Origin: Drosophila persimilis
Lineage: Eukaryota; Arthropoda; Insecta; Diptera; Drosophilidae
Length of the DNA stretch: 64,000 nt
Reading direction: 5' to 3'
Assembly (NCBI RefSeq): GCF_003286085.1
Contig: NW_020825289.1
Coordinates: 3,286,001 to 3,350,000 of the forward strand
A program made the translations under genes and the position numbers. The notes beneath the pieces are model-generated. The model searched no databases, had not been told where the DNA came from, and saw nothing but the letters and a program-made list of their open reading frames with translations. Below are positions 37,401 to 50,510 of the stretch, in pieces; positions within the stretch are counted from its first letter, which is position 1; each line of letters opens with the position of its first letter.

Positions 37401-38579
37401 GGCGGACCCGGCGGACTCGACGGCCCTCGATAATGGTCAATAGCTGAGCTACTTGGGGGTGGTGGCCGAAAATGATTCCTATCCCTGTCGCGGTCTCGAT
37501 CGCGATCACCATATCCGCTGCCGCTACTGCTGGGTCCTGGACCAGTGCTTGGCTTCAAGTAAATGGGATTGCTACTCAAGGGACCCTTTGAGCAGTCCTG
37601 GCAAGCGTTGCGCCGACAACTAGACGGCGCATTGCGATCCCTCTCATAGTAATCGTAGTCCGGATGCCGCAGCAGATTAGAGTCCCGCCGATGGGCACTG
37701 GAGTAGAGATCCATCTGCGACAAGGGCATCTCGATCAACTCGCAATCGCCCTGGCCATGCCCGGAGGGGTCCAGCCTGTAGTTGAAGCCCTCGCACATAA
37801 ATCTCCTCTCATGGCCGCACTCCCGCATGCATTCCTCTACTCGCTCGCAGGAGATGGAGCGACGCACCCAGTGGGGCGCTATGCGCTTCCCAGCTAAGAC
37901 TCGACGGAAGCAGGCTGCAATGGAAATAAAGTTCGAGTTGGAGTTGAAGATGGAGGCGGAGGTGGAGGTGGATGTGGAGATGCTGAGGCTCTTTACGCAA
38001 CTGCTAGTAAGAAAAACTGTTTGACGCTGAAAGTCAGTGAAGCGCGGACAGAACCCAAGATCGGGGCTGGGAGTGGGTTGCTTGCTTCATGTTTCTGATG
38101 TTTCTGATGTTTCTGTTTCGGGCCATGTTTTTCTTTTTGGCGGCACCGGCACATCCGCTGCCGCTTCAGTAAATTATGTTCGAGTCATGTTCGGTGCTAC
38201 GGCGGACACAACACCCATGTATATCATCAGCCTTCGCCACAGATTATCTTCGAGAAAAAAAAGACAACAGCCACTACGTCTCCACGAAAAAGAACCCAGG
38301 CCCACGATGGAAATTATGCAAATTACTTTAATACGCACCACAACTCCCCAAAATAAAATTATACCTCAAGTGGAATGACCGAGTGGGCGAAGTGGCTAAC
38401 CTCCCGACCTTACCTTTGGCATCCTCCACAATGATAATTGTGCTGCTCAGGTCGCTGTGCCTGGTGGGACTCACAAATTTGGCTTCGATGTCATCGACAT
38501 ACAGCAGAAACAAGGACAGAATCAGACTTAGACTCAGACCCGGAGTCGGTGGCACTTGATCCCGTCTGGGTGACCTCAT
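34417..38579 (-). CDS. Same PAN/apple gene, short isoform from an internal first exon, 979 aa
   Basis: An alternative first exon, 38579-38414, starts MRSPRRDQVPPTPG and contains its own hydrophobic signal-type segment (LSLSLILSLFLLYVDDIEA). It ends in phase 1 (GCC AAA G|GTAAGG), the same phase as exon 4 of the long form, so both can join the acceptor at 37914 and share all later exons. The isoform lacks PAN module 1 and the first proline-rich linker. A TATA box lies at 38907-38901. The alternative is that this exon belongs to a distinct gene, with the upstream exons ending elsewhere; no other ending for them was found. Confidence 0.7.
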
Positions 38580-41500
38580 TTTAAGGAAGACAGATTCCAA
38601 TGAAGCCTCGAAAATTGAAAACTGAATTTATAATTTGTCTCGCTTCTGCGTCGCTCACTGATGACTGATTACGTAATTAGTAACTGGCGTTCTGGGCCAA
38701 TTAATTTCTGTGCAATGTCAAATGATTAGAACAATGAACGAGAGCGGGAGCGCGGTGGCAGGCCGCCTGCTAGCATGACCTCTCGGTAGCATGCAGGACA
38801 CGGCGGATACACGAGAACGATTTCGGGGACCGGCCCAGAACGACACGCGGCAACGGTGATTCTAATCGCGAATGAACAGCGGCTGTGGTCAAGCTTGCGG
38901 TTTTATACGAGTACCGAGCTGAGCTTTTCGCTCCGCTAACCTCTCTTGATCTCTGTCGCTCCGCTCTCAGTTAAAGTTTCGCATTTTCATGGGGATTCTT
39001 CGCCCCTCCTCTCCGCATGCCGTGCTCCATTGTGGGTGAGTATCGTCTGAAGCCTTGAGTCTAGTTTAATGAGAGTTTTTTGGAAGAAGATTGCTTATCT
39101 GCAGCGATGGTTCAGATGAAAATACGAGGGTACAGATCGCATGAATGAGATTTGCCCTGGGCAGATCTGCCAGCAGATGCGATGGATGAGACGAGATCCA
39201 AGATGCAGCCAAGCGTTTCCAGTTGGACCCGCCGACCCACACCCCAGTCAAGGATGCCATAATACTCGTACTTACTCGTCCTACATTATTATATTACATT
39301 TTAGCAAACTACCTTAACTGTTACTTGGTTAATGGTTAAGTATAGAAAGAGTTAAAGGAGTTCAAGGATGTGAATATTTCGATCAGTTATCAGCCCTGCC
39401 ATATACGAACTATATTCGCCGCTTGGGTCCTTTGGTGTCTTAAAGGATTTTCAAAACTATTTCCCAGAGCAAAGCTGAACGTATGGTTTTCTCTAGTTTT
39501 GTGCGAGACCTGCTTACAGACAACACTCCATTCCATCAATCATTTTAGATGCCATATTCATAGAATATGCAGGTACATATGATATGCATGCAGAAGCTCA
39601 GGTACAAGAGGTATAAGAGAGCTTGAGCGCATTTCCGTTTCTGAATCAATGTCACTACTGGCTACTGGTATGCACCACGAGTGGGGGGTTCTGTGTTTTT
39701 GTGCTGTGGCTTTATGGTTGGGATTTGCATACAATGAATGCCAGGGGAGCTGCATCGCCATTCAAGTGCATGCATAGTGCAATTCTCTTCTGGTGTGCTG
39801 CTCTTGCACAACTCCGTGGCATGGCCTGGCATAGCCGAAAAAAAAGGCGCTGATGTGTAGGAGCATTGCTTCCGCCTCCGAGCAAACCAAATTGTGCTGT
39901 GCTCCAATCTTCAAGTGTGAATTACGATCTGTCCCACGATCTGTTAGTGAACTAACTAACTAACCAACAAAACAAACGAACACGCCACCTCAGAAACAAC
40001 AATTAACCATGTTAACGTCATCAAGTTTGCCATTTGAACTTGGATTTGTTTGGCACTTGGCATATGGTTATGTCACCGCCACCCGCTGCTTCGGTGGAGT
40101 TCCTGTTCATGCACTCAACTTCGTCACACTCGGGAAGCTCGAAGGGAAGCTGAGCCAAATGTTTAAGTAGAATTGTTCTTTGATGAAATTTTTAGAGCTA
40201 TCATAAATCTTCTGCGCTTGACAGCAGAATGCCCCCTGTAAGAAATGAGATCATTTTGTCTAGGGATTTCAGATTACACCGATATGAGTTGCTGTATTGC
40301 CATACTCTTGCTAAAGCAAAATATGATTTTGGAAAAACATTCAAGGAAGAGTCCCATACTTACTTACCTCCCATAAATACGTTTGTGCATACTTCAATGC
40401 TTAAATCCTTCAACTCGTAAGTTAAGTATGTTTTTCTTTCTCTAATAAGGAATCTTTCACCTCATCTGATTTACTCGTCTTGTACTTTTCCGATACAGAG
40501 AGCAACTGTCAAATGAATCTATGTACATATGTATGTATTTACCATATTGGGTGACCTAGTAGTCCAAACTTTGTTGAGCTTTTGCTTTGCTGTAGAGTGC
40601 GAATTCGTAAAATGCTAAAGTTTGAGTGTGGATGAATATCGAACCACCCATCCACCGGACGCGATTTTACCAGAGCTGATGAGAGACGAGAGTAGACAAT
40701 CTGCCAGGCTAATGGGTTTATTTTTGTTGGGCGAATAAAAGGTAAAGAATGTGGGTCAATCGAGTGGCTGCTCGGCTGTCCGTCTGTCTGTCACCTGTGT
40801 GGACGCCAAAACCAAATGATTTTTAGCTGTGCGCCATGTTAGTTCTACATTTTACGAGTAGCATATATTTGTAATTGTCAAGTGACCCGCGTCATTGTCT
40901 GTTACATGAATATTTGAAAGTGCAGGTACGTAGGTTAGCTTCTGGGACAGCGCGAATCCGATAATTAGTAGGTGAATGTGGATTGGGGACGGGTCGGTAT
41001 AAGTGAAATCAGACTTAGGCACTTACCTTTCAGCTTATCCATGGGATAACCGAGGCGATCGTGATCGCGATCGCGGTCTCTATCTCTATCTCTGTCGCCC
41101 ATAGGTCGTTCTGAAATTTTACCATGGCGCCTTTTCAGTCCAGAGAACTTCCAGATTATCATCGTTTCACACTTACTGTTGCTCCCCTGCATGTAGTCAT
41201 CGGGATTGAAGTAGGTGGCAATGGTTTTATCGTCGTCCAAGCTGTATCCCCCATACCCGTCCCCAGGGCGCATTGCGCTTCCATTGCGTCGCACGTAGTC
41301 GTCCCGCAGTGGCGGAGACTCATCGTATGGGGGTGGAGGGCGGGCGGAGGGTCCTGGCATGCCATAGTCGCCGTCGTGTGTGGACTGCATCGGCGGATCG
41401 GGTCGGTTAGTGTAGTCCGGCCTGGGTTCACGGTGGGGTTCGTAGCTGGGACTGGGTCGCAGTCCGTAGGATGGAGGCGTGGAGCTGTCGTACGGCCGCG

Positions 41501-43679
41501 GTGGAGGAGGCGGATAGTCAGGACGAGGCGGCCTGGCTCCATAGTGTGGCCGCTCATCCGAGGACGCGCTCGGAGGTCGCATGGTAGGTGGTGTGTACCG
41601 TTCCGGGCTGCCATAACTGTAGCCGTTTCCATAGCCCAGCCCGAAGATGGGGCGTGGGGGGCCATGGGGTGTGGGCCTCGCCTCCTCATTCTCCAGGGAT
41701 GGCGGGCCATGATAGTGGTCCTCTACCTCAGGGGCGTTGGCCGCGTAGCCGCCTGGGATGTAGACGTCTTCGTTGGGAGCTGGATAGTTGTTCTCATAGA
41801 GGGCGGGGTATTTGTATAGGGGATACAAGTCGTGCGAGAAGTACAACCGATCGCCGAGACCAGGGGGCGGCGGAAGAGATGGCGCAGAGATCGCGGGCAG
41901 CTGCGGCGGCGCGGGCTCGTCCGTGTGCGGAGTCGGGTTCACAATCAGCACTGGAGTGTTACCCACCTCCAGCGGACGATTGGGCAAGTTCGCCGGGGTC
42001 GGTCCGGGGCTGATGGGACTGGGACCCGGTCCGGGTGCAATCGAATTGTCGCTCAGGTCGAAGCAGTTCGTCTTGCGAGTATACAAATCAAAGTCGGGAT
42101 CGAAAATCACGCCTCCCGGCCGCCCACCGCCGCCCGAGCCGTACTGCTCCGACGACAACTGACATGTGCCGTTTCCGCGTCGATGCACACTGCAAACAGA
42201 AACGAATTCAGAGGGCCGCAACCAAGAGGGACACCAAGAGGCTGGGATCGGGATTGGGTAATCGCCGTGTGACAGCTTGAACTCACCCGAATGAGATGGC
42301 CTGGCACTTCTCGCCCGCCTGCAGACACTTTTCCTTGCACATCTTCAGCGAGTTGGTGTCTTCGGTGCGGAAGGTCTTCTCAAATGGCAGCATCGCCTCC
42401 AGTGCGATCCGCTCGAAGCAGTCTGCCGACGATTCCAATTCAAATAAAAACACAATCATACAACAATTATTGCGCTTAAAGGTTGCTACTTGCGAACTGC
42501 AGTTGGGCAATGGAAATGGGAATGGGAGTAGGAAGAGGAATCCCCCTCCTCTAAGCCGAGCTAGCAGTGGACCTCGGATTGCGTCACCAGATAAATGGGT
42601 AAATGATGAGCAAGTTCCACTTGCACTTTCAAGGCCACCACTCAGTGGAGCTGGTGGCGATGCTCCACTTCATCCACTTTATGGTAGGTTAGTTTTATCG
42701 ACTCTGCAATTGTCGCTTTCCGATTGTCTGCCATTCTGCTAGCTTTGTTCTTTATTCAAATTGGAATTGTATTAGCATTGCGTGCCGCGGCGACGCAGCT
42801 GACTGCCATTAACCCATCTGCGACTCGTATAAGTTCCTTTCTTCTCCTATTTGGTGGCTGTCGGTATGCGAGTGTCATGAATAATTCAAAAAGGTCAAAC
42901 ACACAAACAAAACTCTCATTGTGATGTCTGTGGCTTTGACATGCTCCACGGCTTGGTTGTCAATCTATGGTTTTTAGAGGGACGGATTTCAACCAATTCC
43001 TAGGAAATCTCGTTTTTCCTTTTCCCTGCAATCAAGGAGTGTGCGGCAGTCCCCGTTGTCCCCTTAATCAAGTTTTTTCCAGTACGAATCTTACTGGGAG
43101 AGAGTTAGTGGCAGAGAGGAGGAGAGAAAGGGAGATGGTCACGCATGCGGTGAAACTTGTATTCTTTTTTATTTCATTATGAATATAACCGATCGCAACC
43201 AGATTGGGGAGTATGGTAGACAAGTTCATTGATGCCATTGATGGGTATTGAGAATACTCCAAATATATAAACTTGAAGGGGTTGGAAACTCTTCCCCCTT
43301 GTTGTTACATTTACACATATTTAACGAATATCTAACCGGGTACATAATTATTTCTCTGGTGTGAATTTCTCTTAAGTGATATTGGGGTTAAGACATTTCG
43401 CTTGTCCTGTCGTTGAACGATGTTCTGCTTTAAAATGCCTGAAATGGAGCTTTTACTCCTATATCTACAACATGAATGTGTGTACTTCTATGTAGGGATA
43501 TGTAGGGTTCGTTTATCCAACCCTCCCGACGCGTCATCGCACTTACCATTTCGTGCGGAAACCAACTGATTATCGACAGTTAGTGCCTCTGCGGTCTGCC
43601 AGATGCCGAAGAGTATGAAGAGCGTCCAGAGCATCGGTAGTGATCGCCGCCTGTGCTGTTCCTCCATAAACCGAATCAT
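34417..43679 (-). CDS. Secreted PAN/apple-domain protein, long isoform, 1,379 aa
   Basis: Eleven coding exons with all phases consistent: 43679-43547, 42422-42287, 42189-41177, 41110-41027, 37914-36679, 36601-36263, 36200-35883, 35820-35673, 35610-35405, 35016-34833 and 34759-34417. A signal peptide (LPMLWTLFILFGIWQTAEA) is followed by five PAN/apple-like modules beginning at the Cys of CFERIAL, CFRRVLA, CSAKTSE, CFFRAID and CYLGYG (about residues 46, 457, 869, 982, 1088). Long Pro/Tyr/Ser-rich linkers lie between modules 1-2 and 2-3. The C-terminal 175 residues form a further Cys/Trp-rich domain (SWDYCCKADHPCG, WRKCSDRYYP) ending in a His/Ser/Gln-rich stretch. PAN modules bind proteins or glycans in the extracellular matrix; an apical or cuticular matrix role is inference. 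The specific gene was not recognised. Short acidic-basic DR repeats encode exon 4. Confidence 0.85.
38901..38907 (-). promoter_or_regulatory. TATA box of the internal PAN-gene promoter
   Basis: TATAAAA on the minus strand, about 320 bp upstream of the ATG at 38579, in front of a CCGCAAGCTTGACC sequence. It supports independent transcription of the short isoform. Confidence 0.6.
38910..41026 (-). other. Large intron of the PAN gene, no gene seen
   Basis: Non-coding on both strands as far as can be read. Plus-strand ORFs at 39370-39853 are short and unsupported. The interval also holds upstream regulatory sequence of the internal promoter. Confidence 0.5.
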
Positions 43680-46600
43680 TGGGCCTAGAAATTGTTTTCA
43701 CTGGTGGAACCGATATCCTATCTGTATTGGTTTGGTACAGATTCACTTGGTCCTTGATTCGTAATCAATCTTGCCTTCCTTTTACATTATTAGAGGTTTT
43801 TCTTTATAAATTCTGTGTAGAGGATCGTGTTTGCATCGCACTGTTAGGACGGACCGGAGATGGCGAACTGAAAGACAGGCAGCCACGCGAGGCGCGTAGA
43901 AACCTTCTTCGTTACGACTATTTCTCCTCTTTCTCTCTGGCCTTTCTTCAGAGTCACAGTCGCGTGTTAGAGTGGTTTTTATTTTTATTTTTATTTCTTT
44001 TCGTGTTGGAGTGTTTCTGGCTTTCGCGTTACGTTTCGCTACTTTTCACATTCTTTCACCGTTAATTATGTTGCCAAAATATGCAGATCATTATAAAAGA
44101 TCCCCAACATCTATAGTGGGACCCTCTCTGCCGCTTATTTATGGGCTCGGCTCAGCAGAAAAGCCTGAAGAATCTACGGTTGCGGAAGAGACCAAATCTA
44201 CATAATTACGCGGATGAGTATTGGGCGGCTTGTAAAAGCGAGTGGGAAAGAGATAGCCAGAGTCAATAACCTCTCCAACGAAGCGCTTCGGCTCGGATCG
44301 GCTAGGAACTTCCTTGACGATGAGTTCATCCCATTCCAGAGGCAGAGGGTGCCGTGCCTGTGACCTTTCGACCAATGGTTAGAAACAAGAATTGCCCAAT
44401 AATTAAAAACTCGAATGACAAAGTGCTCATCAATGCGTAAATCCAGCGTTTGTCATCATCCAAGCCGATCCAAGCCGATCCGACCCAAGTTGGCCAAAAA
44501 CCCCAAAAAACAATAATTTTTTATTTTTATTTGCCGACTTTGATGGCTTGATGAAGAATCTTGATGATTAATTAGAGGCCAACTGAAGCCGTCCTAAGGT
44601 TTGTGGCTGTTGGTTGCAACGAATATGTAGGTCTCACAATTTAAAAACAAATCTTACGAAGTGTACTATTGTAGTATATATATATATATATACGAGTATG
44701 TAGAATGTTTCAACCACTTCTTCTGGGGTCCCTGGATTCGGGTCAGCTTCTTCAACGCCTTTCCGCTTCACGACTGCGATTAGGGCGAATGGAGAGGTAC
44801 GTTGCGCTTTGACACTGCGTATTTTTGGCTAATGACAAGAAATCTCTCTCCCGCCCGGTCTACACTCACTAGCTTCGGACTTGAGCTCAGTTTTGTCTAG
44901 GTTTGCTTTGCTTTGCATTGGATTACGAATATATTTTTGCAACCCGCTTTCAATTCTGATTTTCGTCTCGTCTCGATTCGTTTGGTTTGCTTTCGCTGCG
45001 ACTCGAACTCGCCGCCGATCCGCACTCGCTAAACAATTGAAGCCGAATAAAAATTCTGATTTAGTTGTGTTTGAAATTCATCGAAAGAGCAGAAAGCAAA
45101 GCGGCAGCGTCGCCGCCGGCTGCGCTGTGACAGAGACACCGGCAGAGCAGCAGCGCTCACAAAGCTTTTGTTGTATGGAGCGTTTAGATTCGAACACAGG
45201 TGGGACATCGGAGGGGCATGGGCAGACGAGAGGCACTGGAGTTTGGCTCCGCAGATCGTCATCATCATTATCATCATTAGCATTGCCCTCGCTGCGCCCA
45301 CTTGGGGCGATGATTCGATGTGGGGATGAGTCGGGAAAGAGGGGGCAGACAGCCCAGCTCAGCCCAGCCCTCTGGCTGCTTGGGAGTCCGTCTTCCGCGT
45401 CTTCTTTCCGCCTAATAGCTGGCAATGACTCTCGAAAAACGTTTCAAAACGAAATGGTAAGAAGAGGATTGAAACTAAAAGATAAGCGAAGCTCGAATGC
45501 TCTTGTTGTATTTGGTATTAGTCATGTCCACTCTGGAAGAGAAGAGAAGAGAATAGGGGAAGAAAGCTCTCTGATGCCCACACACAGACCCAGAAAACCA
45601 ACTTACTTATAGCTTCAGTTTGTAGATATGTATCATGTTTCTATTATATTATTGCACATAATAGGGTTTTCTACCGATTTACCGAACAGCTTCGCTTTTC
45701 GAATAGTAAGTATCGATGAAACCCAGTAAGTAGTTCTTTCGAGCTTTTGTGTCGCTATATGAGCTCATATTGTATGTACCTATCAATTGAAGAGTGCTAA
45801 CGGAAGCAGACGCTGCTTTGCGTGATTATGGCTCGAGTGTGCGCGCAATTAGAGTCAGAGTTCTTGGTTGCAAGGCGGGAGTCAGTAGAGCACTCCACTC
45901 AAATTAGAATCGCACCCGAAGCCGAGAATCTTTCTTTTCCGCTTTGTTAGCCCCCCTAAGCGATGAGAAATTTAAATTTAACGGACACACTGGCCACACA
46001 TGTATTTGGTGTGGGCTTCGTCTTCGGCAGCCGATGCCGATGCCGAGCAGATGCTGCTCAACCGTTAACTCGTGTGTGTTTTCACCGAAAAAAAGATGAA
46101 AAAAAGTCAAAGGGCACGAAAGGGTGCCGGTGACTGGGGGCGGTGGAGGGGTGGTGTTGCTGTAGGAGGTGTGTAATTGGCGACACCTTTAAGTGCCGAC
46201 CTTGTCATGCTCGCTGGCGTCGTCTAATTCAGGCCGGGGTTGTTCTTCATCAGCGCGTCGACATCACCATCGCCACTGCCACTGCCGGCGTCTGCGTCTG
46301 TGCGCATGCGTCGCTGTTGGCATCGACATCGACGCTGGCGCTGGCGGAAGATGAACTATCGTGGCAGAGGAGTCGAGTCTCCTCGATTCGCTGGAAGCTT
46401 GAGAAATGAGCTCATGCTCGTTCTGGTTCGTTCATTTGCATATCAGGAATTCCTGGGAATTCTAAAGGCAAGGAGCAACAGCAACAGCAGCCGCTAATGT
46501 TCTCCGTGGCCACGCCCTCAAAAAGGGTCACTTCTTGAAGATTGCCAAATAGAAGCAGGTATCAGTATTGGCAGACGAGACAAATGTTGCAAAATAATTT

Positions 46601-47465
46601 ATTTGTGTGAATATTTTGTGGGAGGCGCTGCTCTACATATCACTTGAATGCAACAGGCAGCACCGAGGTTTGCTTGGTATTTGTCCCTCGGCTCCGGCTC
46701 CAGCTCCGGCACCATCGACATCGACCCTATCCGAAATCCAAAATCGCTTCAAAAGTCAATCAAAATTCAGAGGGCGATCGGCGCTTTTGAGGGACGCATT
46801 GCGCCTGCCAAGTGGGCAAATGGCAGCCACTTGGTGGCGCCGTTTCTAGCGTTTTTGCGTGAAAATTCAATACGCAGCGCGTGTCTAAAAACAGATATTG
46901 GCGGCAGATACCACTGCGAGTGGGTTGATCGTGGGTGGACGGCGGATCCGCAGGAACGATCAACTAGCTGGCTGACTGGGGGCTCCTCCACGTCATGTAA
47001 TACTTATCGATTGGGTAAACGGTTTCTGCCAGGGCGCATAAATTTTGTCAAGAGCTGATTGACAAATGTGGGCCAACAGGAAGCCCCAGCTGATCGACAT
47101 TCACTAAATAAAATGCCTAGTCGCCCACTCATTCATGCTGCAAATTCGTTTGCTTCTGCAAATCAATCTTTCTCCTATCATGTAAGCCTCGACTATAAGT
47201 ACAAACAAACGTATGAGTATGAGATAATAATCAGGTTTTCGTTTACTGTGACCGATTCGTGGAAAACGTTAACCATTTAAATATACATATGTATATAATC
47301 ACAGATAAGCTAATTGACAACCCACCAACACCAACATGTCCAATAAAACAGCATTAGCCAGTAATTCGTCTTTGACGCCATTATGAATCTATACATACTT
47401 ATGTATATTCTTGATCAGCATCAGCGTTTGGCAGTGCATAACATACGCGTATACATATGTAATCT
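43680..47465. other. Upstream region of the long PAN isoform, no gene recognised
   Basis: Contains the presumed 5' UTR/promoter of the long isoform. The 243-codon plus-strand ORF at 44881-45612 lacks an ATG-proximal signal, family resemblance and splice context, and is treated as chance. A (TA)n run is at 44678-44695. Confidence 0.4.
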
Positions 47466-47773
47466 TTAACTATATTCCAAGCTCTTTCCCCAGAAACTAG
47501 TTTTGGCCAGCTCTTGTGTTGTAGGATCATAATCGCAGAAAATAGACAGCAACATTTGCTGCAACAGCTGTTTGACCAGCAGGCCACAGCCCCACAATGA
47601 CCGAGTCCCCCAGTTCCAGTTCCCAGTAGTTCGGGCTCCTCTCCGTAGCATCGGGTGTTCCACTTTCGCAGTTATCCAAAACTCACCCAGCAGGAAGTAT
47701 TTGCATTCGCCACTCGGGAGGCGTCCACAGAAAGCGAAAGGAAAGTAATCATCCAGAGCAGTACAGCTACCAT
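47466..47773 (-). CDS. Predicted secreted peptide, 62 aa
   Basis: Two minus-strand exons, 47773-47687 and 47567-47466, joined in phase 0 over a 119-bp intron (GTGAGT ... AACAG). The product begins MVAVLLWMITFLSLSVDAS, a signal peptide, followed by about 43 residues with two cysteines (NTSCW and IFCDYD) and an FWGKSLEYS end. A NTS glycosylation sequon is present. An in-frame acceptor 6 bp further on would drop two residues. The size and layout recall secreted peptides such as seminal-fluid or immune-induced peptides, but no family was recognised. A TATA-like GATAAATA lies about 60 bp upstream. Confidence 0.5.
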
Positions 47774-47859
47774 AGCACAACGAATGCTATAGACACGCAC
47801 GGGCCAGGGGCGGTAGGGGCCACCGCGTATTTATCACAACAAATATCCATTATGCAATT

Positions 47860-49180
47860 GGCCATGTCTGAAACTAGCAATTGGCCACAAATGCAGCAAC
47901 GTCCGAGCGCCGGCTGGGGCAGGATGGGAATGGGAATGGTGGCGCGGTGCGCCCTCAGACGCAGAAAGGCACACTGGCCTACATGTACATACCACCGAGC
48001 AGACTCCACTCATGCTCCCAACTTTACCGATTCGCACTCATGCGGAGCAGCGGGGATTGTTAACAGTTTTGTCAACAGAGTTGCAACAGTTGGTTGCAAC
48101 ATGCAGCGTGCAGCGTGCAGCATTCAGCATGCATTAGCTACTTTAATGTTATATCAGGGACAGAATGGGAATCTACGCATCGAACACCTGTTAAAATCAT
48201 GTGAGGCATTACCGTTAAGTAATTGCCCGAAATGCGTTTTATTGCTAATTTCATTTATCTTATGTGAAGCGCGTCTCGTACGTGTTTCGTGATTTTATAA
48301 CGTCAATATGTACACACGATGCGACTATATATTGTAAATATGTACATACATACATACATATGTACATATTTACTTGTGTGCTCTTTCTCTCTCCTGTAAT
48401 TTCCATGCTGACCCATATTACATACATATGTACATGTATGGTATATGCTATTGTAACGTTCAAGGTCGTACTCTCAAGATGTCTTCAACCTGATATGGAA
48501 GGGACTGGGATTAGTGTGACAACCTCGATGTGACAATTCGCTGCCGTCTCTCCAACGTTCACTTTTCGATGTTCAGTGCTGATCTCTTCAGAAGGCCGCT
48601 AAGTGACCCGTACCGTTCAATAGTGATGTCTGCATATGGCTGTGCTACTTGGTCGTTCACTTGGAATGATTTCCCATCCCTTCCCATCCCATGCAATCCC
48701 CTCCTTGCTACTTTTGCTACTTCGGCGCGCGGGCAGAAGGCCTGGCCACATAGTCGCGATTATGAAATTAATGTAATTTGTATCATATTTCACAAAACAT
48801 CACCGAGCTGCAACTGTAGTACAACATCATTGTCTCTGCCGGCGACAGTCAAAGTTCGATTGTCTGCGTCATCCGAATGCGGCTTCATTGTCGTTTGCCA
48901 GCAAGTGAAGCATGGACAGACGACGCGACGTCAGCCCAGCGCGGTCCTAACCCTCGTAAACAGAAGCGGCCAGAAGAGTCAAAAAGATTTGTATGAACGT
49001 ACATACATATGTACCTCGTACGTACATACATACACACCTATCTGTTAACAGTCGTCCACTTTTGCCGTTGCTGCTGTCTTGCGCATGCGTCCCCGTCACG
49101 TTTGTCTTGCGCAGCGCAGTCGCCGCCGCCCGTGGTTCGACTCGGCTCGCTGTGGCTGCGGCTGTGGCGCCTGCATTGGG
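47860..49180. other. Intergenic, nothing recognised
   Basis: Open frames on both strands have low complexity or no start context. CATACATACATATGTA-type microsatellites occur at 48345-48365 and 49000-49030. Confidence 0.4.
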
Positions 49181-49189
49181 GGGTACGAG

Positions 49190-49228
49190 TATAAAACAGA
49201 TGGGTCGCCAGCCTGTGGTTATCAGTCA
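49190..49228 (+). promoter_or_regulatory. TATA box and initiator of the His/Val-rich secreted gene
   Basis: TATAAAA at 49190-49196 and TCAGTC at 49223-49228, the canonical spacing for a fly TATA/Inr promoter. The predicted start is A49225, leaving a 98-nt 5' UTR. Confidence 0.8.
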
Positions 49229-49322
49229 GCGGCAGGCATTGACAGTGCTTCGGTTTTCGCATTATACGTTACGTTACTAGTATTTCCAGTGTAGAAGAGC
49301 TCGTGATTTCATTTGACCAAAT

Positions 49323-50408
49323 ATGTCCGCCCTGAAAGCATTCGTAAGTGTTCAGCAACCAGAGGATGTGATGTGAGAAAGGATCAAGTTCATCAAGTGA
49401 TTGAAACAAGTGGTTAGATGTGATGAGGTCTAAATACAAAGGACAACTGTGCAGAGGCTCTGTTTTTCATGTTTCAATGATAAAACTCCAGACTGGAAGA
49501 TCTTTAGATATGAAGATCCGCAAAGAATTCGATTAACTCAGAAAAGTTCCAGTTCAAGCTTCATTCATCCTATTCATGCACCTCTTTCAGATCATGTTCG
49601 CCCTATTGTCCGTGGCTTACTGTGCGCCCAGCCCAGGCTTCTTCGGCAAACAGTGAGTATATCAACTAATTATATACGAGTACTCGTACCAGATCCGTAA
49701 ATAACCAGCACCAGTCGATAAAAATGGTTATTTCCGATTCGTATGTGCTTTTAAACGCTGGCAGTGAGATAGATATGAAATATGCATTCGATTATTGAGC
49801 AATCGAACGCTAATGGCACTTCGGCTGATTAGCACCGATACGATCCGATTCACTTTCCGCCGTAGAGGAATTTCCCAGGCTGCGATTGGCACTCAGTTCA
49901 TTATAATGCGCCCATAATTTGCTGACTTAATTGCTAATTCCGAGCATCGATCGTCGCGGTTGTTGTCTGCTGCCTGCTGCCAAGTGACAATCGACCATTG
50001 CTGACTGCGATCGGCAGGGTTCAAGCAACTGAAGTAGAGTTGACAATCTGATTAGCTAATACGCGAAACGACGAGTGCCAATTGCTGATAGTCAAGTCTA
50101 GCCTCCCAGCTCTTGGACTGATTTCACTTTCATGTTTCCAATCAATTCGCAGCGAACATCATACGATCCATGTTCCATACAAGGTTCACACGGTTCACCA
50201 CCATCATGTACAGAAGATTCATGTTCCGGTGGTAAAGCACGTGCCCATTTACAAGGAGGTTCCTGTTCACCACGTACACCACGAGGAGATCCTCCCAGTG
50301 CCCGTTCACGTCCATCACGAGGAGGTGCCAGTCCATCATGTCTACGAGGATCATCACGATTACCACAAGGGCTGGAGCTCAGCGCACCATGGACACGGCT
50401 GGATCTAG
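49323..50408 (+). CDS. Secreted His/Val-rich cuticle-like protein, 112 aa
   Basis: Three exons, 49323-49343, 49591-49652 and 50153-50408, phases consistent. MSALKAF splices to IMFALLSVAYCAPSPG, forming a signal peptide. The mature protein consists of repeated His/Val/Pro blocks such as VHHHHVQKIHVPVVKHVP and VPVHHVHHEE, with alternating His-Glu pairs. This layout is typical of extracellular structural proteins of insect cuticle, but it has no chitin-binding R&R domain. Protein names for such His/Val-rich genes vary, so no symbol is given. The short first coding exon followed by a roughly 250-bp intron matches the structure of many cuticle genes. Confidence 0.85.
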
Positions 50409-50504
50409 GTCGTCAGCCCCACCAAAACGCTCCACCAAACCAATAAAACCCAGCCCAACCCTCCTGACTGTAAATATTATACAATTCCTAAGTTAATGAT
50501 TGTA

Positions 50505-50510
50505 AATAAA
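50505..50510 (+). terminator. Polyadenylation signal of the His/Val-rich gene
   Basis: AATAAA 97 bp after the stop codon; an earlier AATAAA lies at about 50441. Confidence 0.65.

Noticed and set aside
38377..38410. tRNA-like start (GACCGAGTGGGCGAAGTGGCTAA)
   Set aside because: No acceptor stem, anticodon arm or T-loop sequence can be formed downstream; it overlaps the splice donor of the short PAN isoform.
41124..41819. 231-codon plus-strand frame opposite the PAN gene exon 3
   Set aside because: A shadow of the Pro/Tyr-rich coding exon; composition (Arg, Gly, Val) is what the opposite strand of such an exon gives.
44881..45612. 243-codon plus-strand open frame
   Set aside because: No family resemblance, poor start context, mixed low-complexity composition, and it lies in the GC-richer upstream region of the PAN gene where long chance frames are common.
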